Assembly: GCA_963995505.1 (NCBI GenBank)
Contig: OZ023185.1
Span: forward strand, 19,479,691-19,543,690
DNA from: Hypericum androsaemum
Taxonomy: Eukaryota; Streptophyta; Magnoliopsida; Malpighiales; Hypericaceae
Length of the DNA: 64,000 bases
Direction: 5' to 3'
The notes beneath the pieces are model-generated. The model ran no database searches. It was not told where the DNA came from and saw nothing but the letters and a program-made list of their open reading frames with translations. The position numbers and the translations under genes are program-made. Shown piece by piece: positions 55,607 to 64,000 of the stretch (its first letter is position 1; every line of letters begins with the position of its first letter).

Positions 55607-57770
55607 TTGGGGATGAAGGAGGATGTGATCCGTTTATGGTATAAGTGGAGCGATGTTGCTGGTGATGCTGCCTTTGTGCAAGTGTGGAGTGATAGGCAAG
55701 TTGTGGACATGACAATTATTAAAAAGGACAAGGATTATGTTGATGTGTTCGGCATTGAAGTGGGAAATGATATTGCTAGTGTTGAGATTTTGAAAGCATG
55801 GTTGAAGAAGGATAATGATCTCTGACATGAAGCGATTCATGGTCTTGTGGATGAAGAAGATTGGAGTTCAGATAGTGGAGGTGGTGTTCATTTGGATGAA
55901 AACAGTTTGTCATCTGAGAAAAATAATGACGAAGGTGTTCGGTTGGATGGAAACATTTTGTAATCTGAGGAAGGTGTTCATATGGATGGAATCAGTTTGT
56001 AATCTGAGGAAGGTGTTCGTATGGATGGAATCATTTTGCAATCTGAGGAAGGTGTTCGTATGGATGGAATCATTTTGCAATATGAGGAAGGTGTTTGTAT
56101 GGATGGAACCAGTTAGTCATCTGAGGAAAGCAATGACTCAGATTTTGTGATTGACGACGAGGATGTGGTTTATGAGGATGTAATGGACAAGGATGTAGTT
56201 GACAAAGTAGTTGAGGATGATGATGATCCGATAATTGTATGTGACACTAAGTTGATGGGAGTACGGGTCTCAGATGACGAGGGTAGAATTGATTACCCGT
56301 GGTACACTGAGGGATGCGTGAATTTGACTGTTGGGATGAAGCTCACTTCTGTTGTGATATTGAGAAAGGCATTGATGGAATGGAGTATAAAGAAGGGAGC
56401 TGCATTTGTATAGACAAAGAACAATAAGTTGAGAGTGACTGCGGTATGTAAAGTCAGATGCAGGTTTAGAATCCATGCGTCAGAAATCAATGATGAAGGC
56501 GTGTTCCAGATCAAGACTTAGCATCTGAAGCACAGTTGTACAAAAAAGTGGAAAAATAATCTAGTGACTGCAAGGTAATTTATACTCCAGATGTTAATAA
56601 TGTAGTTTTGTGGATTGATAGCTAATATTTTTTGTCTAACATATGTTGCAGGTACCTTACCGATAAATTTCTTGAAGAATTTAGAAACAATACAGATTGG
56701 AAAGTGATTCCCATGCAGAGGAAGGTAAATGCAAAAATTTTAGTAAAACTATGTTATAGAGCAAAGGCAATGGCAATGAAGATTATTCACGGTGATACAA
56801 AGAAGCAATATGCCAGACTTTGTGATTATGGAAGCATGATCCTAAGTACTAGTCTAAAATCCAGAGTGATAATAAGTACTACGAATGCCAGTCTATGGTA
56901 GACGAAGGAGCAAAATTCAGTAGCTTTACAGCGATTATGGGAGCCTCTGCCACCCATGCCGACGTTTAGATATATGTATGTTAGGTTTGCTGCTCAAAAA
57001 AAGTATTCTTTGCAGGACTTGGACTTTTTATCGGGTTGGATGGGTGCTTCCTTAAAGGGGTGATGGGAGGTCAGCTTCTATCAGCGGTTGCCAAGGATGG
57101 GGATGATAATATTTATCCTTTGGCCATTGTTGTTGTGGATGCAGAAGACAAAGCTTCATGGCGCTAGTTTTTGGCGAACATAATTAATGATTTTGGGCAC
57201 CCGAGTGAGACAAGGATGGTCTTTATGTTTGACAAGCTGAAGGGATTGCAAGAAGCAATGAATAAGCTAATGCCCGGCGTGGAGCATCGTATATGTGTGA
57301 AGTACTTGTACGAGAACTTTAAAGTGACATTCAAGGGTCGACTATTGTGTAAAAACTGTAAGAAGGTTGGCCACAATGTTCGAGGCTGCACCACCGCTGT
57401 TACAGATGAGACACCATGGCAAAGAAGAAAATGACTAATACTAAAAAAGCAGTCGCAAAGTAATGAAGCTTCGACAAGCAACACAAAGCTTCGACAAGTA
57501 AGTCAGCAAAAACACTTGCCTTTAATCACATTATCTTTGATTAATCAGATCTTATTGATATTTTTTATAAATACGCTTGCCTTTGTTTGTAGAAAAAGCC
57601 GAGGAAAGCAAAAACTCAAGAAAGTGAGCAAGCTGTTGAAGGAAGACGACCAGCAACTCAAGGAAGTCAGCAATCAGTTCAAGGAAGTCAACAATCAGTT
57701 CAAAGAAATCGACCAGCTACTAGGAGATCAACTGTTCAATTGTTTAGAATATCATCAGCTTTTGGACTAG
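55607..57770 (+). pseudogene. MULE transposase (MuDR-like) remnant
   Basis: Fragments in order on the plus strand: an acidic N-terminal segment (SEESNDSDFV, DEDVVYEDVMDKDVVDK, to 56230); the MuDR-type N-terminal domain (RIDYPWYTEGCVNLTVGMKL, then ALMEWSIKKGAAFV, to 56413); YLTDKFLEEFRNNTDWKV with AKAMAMKIIHGDTKKQY (56650-56820); part of the MULE catalytic domain (NDFGHPSETRMVFMFDKLKG, 57186-57250); and a CCHC knuckle CKNCKKVGHNVRGC near 57350. A Gln/Lys-rich coil (KEVSNQFKEVNNQFKEI) follows at 57650-57710. Many stops and deletions, including loss of most of the catalytic core, exclude activity. Confidence 0.88.
55930..56130. repeat. 39-bp minisatellite in the MULE transposase N-terminus
   Basis: About five units of roughly 39 bp (GAGGAAGGTGTTCGTATGGA and following) in tandem. 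Length is a multiple of three, and one frame reads EEGVRMDGIILQS per unit, so the array was in frame in the ancestral protein. Confidence 0.85.
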
Positions 57771-57934
57771 CATTTTGGACATGTTTAGAATTGTCAAAAA
57801 GTAGTTATGTTAGACTAGCATTTTGGACTTGTTTATAATTATCGAAAAGTAGTTATATTAGAATAGCATTTTGTACTTGTTTAGAATTGTCGAAAAGTAG
57901 TTATGTTAGACTAGCATTTTGGACTTGTTTCAAT

Positions 57935-58285
57935 TAGGGGTGAGCATAGTGACCGAACCGAAAAAAACCGGACCAAACTGGAACTGAATTTTTAGGAATA
58001 TCGTAAACCGGACCGGACTGGATTCTACTCCAGTTCAAACCAGAACCGAACCAGATATTTTGGTTCGGTCTAAAACCAGACCGGATTGAAAAAAAATACA
58101 CAAAGAATGAGTTCCAGACCGGACGAAACCCGGATCTGGACCGGACCAGACCAGACCGAAAACCAAATTTTTTAATATAATGTGAACCAGACCAGACCGT
58201 TTTTCTTTTTGGTCCGGTCCGGTCTGGTTTTTTTCGGTCCAATTTGGTTTGGTTTGACAGTTTCCGGTCCATTTGCTCATCCCTA
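57935..58285. mobile_element. hAT-like MITE with 8-bp target duplication, inside the MULE
   Basis: Ends TAGGGGTGAGCA and TGCTCATCCCTA are inverted repeats. Flanks GTTTCAAT (57927-57934) and GTTTCGAT (58286-58293) match at 7 of 8 bases, as expected of hAT. The 351-bp interior is built from repeated GACCGGACC/AACCAGACC segments, which create an artificial 135-codon minus-strand frame. Confidence 0.88.
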
Positions 58286-58728
58286 GTTTCGATCATGTTG
58301 GACATAACTTTGATGGTTTTATTTCGGCCATTTTTTTGCAACTACTTCGATGGTTTTATTTCGGCTATTTTTTTGCAACTACTTTGATGGACATTCGAAC
58401 CACTTTTAAGCAGTAGGAAGACAACTTGATATTACAAATATTAGTGAACAAATTAAGTAAACCACAACAATCCACATTAGTTCAACATCTACATTACAAA
58501 CATTCGAATTAAGGGAACCACAACGATCCACATTAGTTCAATATCTACATAACAAACATTCTAATTAAGCGAACCAAATTATAAACAAGCTAACTAAAAT
58601 GACGAATATTAGACAATGATGATATCTACGACATTCTGCCTCGATCTTCCATAATACTAACTCCATAGCACAAACATCCACTTTTGCCTTGCGAAGTTTG
58701 ACTTGTAGTTCATCGACATATTGCACGA

Positions 58729-58925
58729 GCATCTTACAAGGTGGTGGATCAACCCATTCGAAGAATTTTCACATTTTTACCACAGCATCTTACAAGGTGG
58801 TGGATCAACCCATTCGAAGAATTTTCACATTTTTACCACACTTGTTATATTGACCACAACCAAAGAATCGTATCCCACATTTTGGTCGATTCTCGCCATT
58901 TACATAGTCGATCGAACACCACATT
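58729..58925 (-). pseudogene. GRF-type zinc-finger relic with a 56-bp tandem duplication
   Basis: The minus strand reads CECGV, then after a frame change NGENRPKCGIRFFGCGQY, CGKNVKILRMGWSTTL. The order Cys-x-Cys-Gly, RFFGCGQY, Cys-Gly and a following Trp resembles the GRF zinc finger often encoded beside plant MULE transposases. The part with KILRMGWSTTL is duplicated in tandem (GCATCTTACAAGGTGG at 58729 and 58785). Frames are broken, so it is not functional. Confidence 0.5.
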
Positions 58926-59482
58926 CACAAAATTTGAACTTTGAATTCTGAAATAGGGCTTTCCACATTCACATTCACTCATTTTAGTACCTATCTATGC
59001 TTTGACTATTTCGGGGAGGACGGGTAGACGGTTGCTGAGCTTCGACAAGGAGACGCTTGCTGAGCTTCGACGAGTAGACGGTTGCTGAAGCTCCTTGTAG
59101 AGGCGGAAGAAGAAAGGAGAATGGATTGGGGATGGGTTAGGATTTTGTTTGTGTTGGAGGAAGAAGAAGATTAAAAAATGGGGATTGGGGAAGAGTTAGG
59201 GTTTTGTTTGCGTTGGAGGAAGATGAAGATTTAAAAATAGGGATTGGGGCTAGGTGCAAGAAGATTATGACTTTTATTAAATAAAAGGTAGGGTTAGGTG
59301 GAGTTTTTTAAAATATTTTTTTATTTCGAATTTGTGACTAATGTGGTGATGTGGCAAATACCACGTCAGCAATCAACAACAAATAAAAATGTCCACATCA
59401 GACAATAAACGACATCGTTTTGGCGGACGTCATGCCCACGTGAACAGCGCTAAACTACAGAGTACTTAAGTGTACTTTATCC

Positions 59483-61008
59483 AAAAAAATCTCTGTACTT
59501 TATCCAAAAAAAAATCTCTTACTATCCCATCTACTATTTACTGCACCTTAGACAGATGTTAGAAAATTAGATCCAAATAAAAATGTGTCGTAAAACTAGA
59601 TCCAAAGAGGATATATGGCATACTAAATTTACGTAAGAAATTTAAGACAGAAAAAAACCATGAATAAATGAGAATCCACTTACACTTGCATAATTTTTCA
59701 AACTTCACAATTCTCAAAAATAGGAAATAATTATCTAGCTCAAGTTCAAGGCCCAATAATCTAAGTTGGGCCATATACCCAACAATGTTGCTGGTCAAAT
59801 TTACGATAGAGACGCTAATTAATGCAACCCCATTAACTGGCCCTGCAGTATGTATATTTTTTTGGTTGACCATTATGATTCAAGTTATACAAAATTATTA
59901 GGTATATAAAAAAATAACTAATTTTTTTAGAATTAAAATTAACTAAATTTTGATACAAATCGAGCTCATTGGATCCATGGATACGAGCAGACACACGTGT
60001 AAATGCTTTTGAAGCTTGTCATAAATGTTGGATTTCCATGTCTAGAATTCCTACGCCTAGCTACAAACGGAGCTTCAACTTCACGTTGGTGCGTTTTGGA
60101 TTCTAATTTCCGGCCTCCGACAATACAGGTCCACCAAACGACAGCCCTTTCTTTTCGAACATTTTTGACCAAGGCCGATCCTTCCTTCCATTATTACATC
60201 TACTAGTAATTTCCATGATTATGCACTTTATACTATAGCTGTGACTTAAAAGGAAGAAAATCCAGAGATCGTCCCAACTTTAAAAAGTTGAGTTTTCGGA
60301 CTTTGGGTTTGTTGACGTGCGAGTATAACAATCATCACACAATTAATCTATTTTGATACGATGTTAGAATCTCTATTTTCAACTCAACATAAATTTTTTG
60401 ACTGACTACACTCATATTTATTGAATGCTCACACCATATATAAAAAGAATTCCTAGGAAACGCCCAGAGTTGCACAAGTGGAGAACTAAGACGTAAAGGT
60501 CAAAAAAATTCAAGCCAATTCCACATGCTAATAGTCAGCTAGATTCATTTAGCCTAGCAACAGAAACATAATATAATTTGTCGAAGATTCGATTCTTGGT
60601 ATGAATAATTTTTCATTAAAAATGTTCGGTGGTCCTGGAATGGCGGCATTATGATCATCGATCCAGAGAAATGCCCACGGGAATTAAATTACGAGGAGAA
60701 TGGTACCCGACCATTAACTCTATAAAGCGACATTCCAATATTTGTCCAAGATCCCTCTTTAGCGGTGGGAAATCACTGGTTTTTGGTGTCCATGAACTAT
60801 TATCGATCGTCTAAAGAGTTGGGTTTCCGTCTGTTTCCTCGTTGTTTGGGACCCAACGCCCTCGTTAACAGCTACCGACTTTATATTGCTGTCATTTTGT
60901 CTCTGAACTGTTTCGTAACATTGGAAACGATTATAACTCGCCACTTTATTTCTGTCTCTCGGTATGATCTCTACATTATCTGTCCGATTTGATGATTTAG
61001 AGTACTGG
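59483..61008. other. Intergenic, no gene seen
   Basis: AT-rich DNA with short frames only. 60620-61000 is less AT-rich (ATGGTACCCGACCATTAACTC region) but contains no recognisable protein or RNA. Confidence 0.5.
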
Positions 61009-61351
61009 TGTTGAGACCTCAGGCACACTAGTATTCGAGTGTGAAAGAACAAAAGATTACTTGTATTGATTGTATTTTTCGGCTAGTTACAGCCTATGAA
61101 TATATACACATCAATAGCTATACTAATTTGTACTTTCCTAATTACACATATACTAACTTGATATGATTCTAACGGCTCTTTCCATATCTACATTATATAC
61201 TAACCATGTTTGAGGCAATCTGTCGAACAGTTGGTATGCAGCTGATTGAGGCAATCTGTCGAACAACTGGCGTGCATATTTCCATCTTCATTCTTACGCC
61301 AGCTCAGCTCAGGCTCCGTCACTTCTTAGCTCAGCATCCTTCCTCTCAACA
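61009..61351 (-). repeat. 3' LTR of the right-edge Copia
   Basis: 343 bp, minus-strand TGTTGAGAGGAAGG...CTGAGGTCTCAACA, with a short inverted TGTTGAGA/TCTCAACA at the ends. It contains a 36-bp tandem duplication at 61210-61276 (TTGAGGCAATCTGTCGAACA twice). Confidence 0.88.
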
Positions 61352-63996
61352 CTCCCCCTCAATTTGGGCGTGAAGAGATTAATCATGCCTAACTTGTCGA
61401 TGATGAATTTGAATCGCGTGGGTTGAAGGCCTTTAGTGAACATGTCAGCGATCTGAAGTTTGCTGTAGACGTATGGCGTGCTAATTTCTCTAGTTTGCAC
61501 CTTCTCTCGGATAAAGTGGCAGTCCACCTCGATGTGCTTTGTCCGCTCGTGGAAGACCGGATTGGCGGCAATGTGGGTGGCGGCAATGTGGGTGGCGGCT
61601 TGATTGTCACAGAAGAGCTTCATGTTGTCCGTAGTGGGGAAACCAAGGTCGGCAGTAATTCTTTTGATTCATAGCAGCTCACAAGTAGTCAGTGCCATGG
61701 CCCTATACTCTGCTTCAGCGCTCGATCTAGCTACGATGCTCTGTTTTTTGCTCCTCCATGTTACAGGATTGCCACCTACAAAAGTAACAAAACCACTAGT
61801 TGATCTCCGATCATCAATAGACCCAGCCCAGTCAGCATCCGTGTATCCTTGTATATTCATATGTCCATTCTTTTTGTACCAGATGCCTAGACCTGGACTG
61901 AGCTTCAAATAATGTAAAATCCTATCTGCTAGATCAACATGACTTGTTCTTGGTTTGTGCATTGCCTGACTGATTAAGCTAACAGCATACGAAATGTCAG
62001 GCCTTGTAATAGTCAAGTAGATTAGCTTGCCACATAATCGTTGGAACCTTTCAACATCATCTATTGGATCCCCTTCTAGTAGTGAGAATTTAGCATTATA
62101 GTCAACAGGGGTACTAACAGGTTTAAAAGCCAGTTTTTTGGTCTCCTTCAATAGATCAAGTACATATTTTCTTTGAGATAGAAATGCTCCCTTTGGTGAG
62201 TAGGCAAATTCAATGCCCAGAAAGAATTTCAGCTTCCCAAGATCTTTAATATCAAACCTGTGTTGCAAGGCATTCTTCAGAAACTGAACTCCTTCTTGGT
62301 TATCACCTGTAATGACGATATCATCTACGTATATGCAGACAACCACTTTTCCCTATTTGGTCAGCTTAACAAATAATGTATAATCTGCACTGCTTTTCCT
62401 AAATCTCAAGTCCACTAATTCTTTACTTAATCTATCATACCAAGCCCTTGGAGACTGTTTTAGACCATATATAGGTTTCTTAAGTTTACATACTAGGCCT
62501 GACAACTCAGGTTTGTATCCCTCTGGAATGCTCATATAGACTTCCTCTTCTAATCTCCCTTGAAGAAATGCATTCTTGACATCCATTTGGTACATTGGCC
62601 ATGAGTAGTTAACAGCAGCACTAATTAAAATTCTGATGGTGTTCATTTTAGCAACTGGAGCAAAGGTCTTTGTATAATCAATGCCATGTACTTGGGTAAA
62701 TCCCTTAGCTACCAACCTAGCCTTGTACCTTTCTATGGTCTCATCACTGTTATACTTAATCTTATATACCCATCTACAACCTACTGCTTTTTTTTGTGGA
62801 GGCAGTCTAACTAATTCCCATGTTCCATTTTTATCAAGTGCAGCTATTTCTTCTCTCATTGCTTGCCTCCATCTTTCTGATTTCCTAGCCTCTTTATATG
62901 AAGTTGGTTCAGTTTGTTGGCTTAGCTTTCTCAGGTAATTACAATATGCTGCAGCTAGGGATTGATATGATACATACCTCTCAATTGGGTACATGACTTG
63001 GGAAGAATATACCTTGTAATCCTGCAATTTTGCAGGTTGTTTGTGATTTCGAGTTGATCTTCTGGGTTCAGTTATGGTCAGCTCTCCAGACTCATGACTT
63101 TGGTCTCTGTTAATATTGTCTCCATTCTGCTCAACTTGGTTATGTCTGTGATCTTCAGTGGTGTTGGTTGTTGTAGCTTCTTGGTGTGCAGGCCTACTGC
63201 AGATGCCTTGTTCTTCCCCAATTTCTTGCACATGTAAGTGATTTTGATCAGGACTTGGCTGAGTGGTTAGCTGCTTACCTGATCTGTGTTTCTTTACAAT
63301 GTTTTGCAGGTCCGGCAAGTCTTCTACAGGTTGCTACAGATGTAGATTTTGCAGTTCTGCAAATTTCTGCAGTTCATTTGCAGCTTCTCGGTTCTTCACT
63401 TCTTGGCCTTCAGGCCTTCTTTGCTCCCCCTGAAACTGATCAGATATCTTGCCTTCAAGGCTATTAGCATAATATGGCAAACTTTCAAGGAATTGCACAT
63501 CCCTGGAAATGAATTTCTGCTTGGTCTTAGGATTGAAGCACTTGAATCCTTTAGTCACAGTAGAGTACCCAAGAAAAATGCATCTTTCTGCCCGTGGGTC
63601 ATGTTTGTCTCTCTTTTGGGCTGGAATATACATACAACACACACATCCAAATACCCTTAGGTGAGAAATATCAATTTTCCTTTTGATTAATGTTTCCAAA
63701 GGAGACTTGTATTTAAGTGATTTGGTTAGAATTCTATTAATCAAGTAGCATGCCGTGAGTACTGCATCTGGCCAATAAGTTTTAGGCACATTCATATGGA
63801 ATCTTATAGCTCTAGCAACCTCTAAAAGATGCCTATTTTTCCTCTCAGCCACCCCATTTTGTTGAGAGGTATAGACACAAGATATCTGATGAATTATGCC
63901 AGATTCTCTTACCATGGTGATGAACTCTTTTGAATACTCACTGCCATTATCAGTTCTAAAGACTTTAATCCTTTTATCAAACTGATTTTGAACCAT
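61352..63996 (-). pseudogene. Copia pol remnant (integrase, RT, RNase H)
   Basis: In minus-strand order: integrase core end (RTDNGSEYSKEF, TSQQNGVAERKNRHLLEVAR, ISHLRVFGC; 63996-63334), a stop, linker (PRRSTRNHKQPAKL), reverse transcriptase (GCRWVYKIKYN, MDVKNAFLQGRLEEEVYMS, YGLKQSPRAWYDRL; to 62353), a stop, YVDDIVITG (near 62330), RNase H ([29 protein letters not shown]; to 61669), and [10 protein letters not shown] with [13 protein letters not shown]. Two in-frame stops (63334, 62353) and a frame change near 61670 interrupt an otherwise well-conserved polyprotein, so the copy is fairly young but dead. A short repeat (THIAATHIA) duplicates four codons near 61590. Confidence 0.93.
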
Positions 63997-64000
63997 GTTC

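Larger units (their letters stand above)
54771..59482. mobile_element. Degenerate MULE (Mutator-like) with long TIRs
   Basis: The left terminus GGGTAAAGTACACTTAAGTA and the right terminus (minus strand) GGATAAAGTACACTTAAGTA are inverted repeats. They extend through GATTGCTGACGTG and CACATTAGTC to CCTTTTA(T)TAATAAAAGTC, about 295 bp on the left and 215 bp on the right; the right arm lacks about 95 bp. Flanks are A-rich (TTAAAAAAT, AAAAAAATC) so a target duplication cannot be confirmed. The interior has broken transposase on the plus strand and a broken zinc-finger ORF on the minus strand. A hAT-like MITE lies inside at 57935-58285. Confidence 0.88.
61009..64000 (-). mobile_element. Ty1/Copia retrotransposon, 3' part, running off the right edge
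   Basis: The 3' LTR (61009-61351) is followed on the plus strand by CTCCCCCTCAATT, the complement of the polypurine tract, then RNase H, reverse transcriptase and integrase on the minus strand. The 5' part with gag, protease and the other LTR is beyond base 64000. It belongs to a different Copia lineage from the intronic element, judging by sequence and LTR. Confidence 0.93.

Noticed and set aside
57934..58341. 135-codon minus-strand ORF with SGLVRSRSG-type repeats
   Set aside because: It is contained in a hAT-like MITE and comes from its GGTCCGG repeats.
1..64000. tRNA or rRNA genes
   Set aside because: No cloverleaf with a proper B-box (GGTTCGAATCC) or rRNA sequence was noticed; GGTTCGGGTCC at 4504 and 12264 belongs to the Copia LTRs.

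Overview
This is nuclear DNA from a flowering plant. Genes have GT-AG introns and recognisable plant families (calmodulin-dependent NAD kinase, Aux/IAA, DRIP-type RING ligase, CRM-domain splicing factor, MRS2, PRA1, plastid-type PLA1). They are separated by AT-rich DNA packed with Copia LTR retrotransposons, LINE fragments, MULEs and hAT-like MITEs. Several exons are very GC-rich (PRA1, first exons of MRS2 and NADKc), which hints at a monocot, but the species cannot be fixed from the sequence.

Layout. 1-2.6 kb: degraded hAT transposase and a TIR element. 3.1-14.9 kb (+): a complete NADKc-type gene of 534 codons in nine exons, whose 9.3-kb fourth intron holds a full-length antisense Copia element (4395-12703, 5-bp target duplication AAAAT). 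15.4-17.4 kb (+): RPS15 (uS19); its third intron carries four copies of a roughly 205-211 nt structured, H/ACA-like RNA. 19.6-20.6 kb (-): a three-exon bHLH gene. 21.2-22.9 kb (-): a CRM-domain gene that stops after two CRM domains. 23.6-28.7 kb: a MULE with perfect 9-bp target duplication, itself containing a rearranged Copia and a 5'-truncated LINE. 28.9 kb (+): intronless PRA1. 30.2-32.3 kb (-): DRIP-like RING/RAWUL gene with one apparent frameshift. 32.7-33.9 kb: hAT-like MITE with a second MITE nested inside. 35.0-37.5 kb (-): eleven-exon MRS2-type magnesium transporter. 38.2-39.3 kb: GC-rich Pack-MULE-like element with perfect 9-bp target duplication. 39.9-40.3 kb: LINE remnant. 40.6-42.2 kb (-): plastid class-I PLA1 lipase. 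46.0-48.9 kb (-): canonical Aux/IAA. 54.8-59.5 kb: degenerate MULE with transposase pieces, an in-frame minisatellite, a GRF-like zinc-finger relic and an inserted hAT MITE. 61.0-64.0 kb (-): the 3' part of another Copia element running off the window.

The host genes have no operon-like relation; each is an independent unit. The strongest unexplained signal is the tandem RNA array in the RPS15 intron: four diverged copies keep the same helices and an ACA-like tail, as expected of a guide-RNA or snoRNA cluster hosted by a ribosomal-protein gene. Other points of interest are the extra ORF in the leader of the 8.3-kb Copia, its G-box-rich LTR, the truncated CRM gene, the DRIP frameshift, and the nested transposons whose target duplications allow their insertion order to be read.
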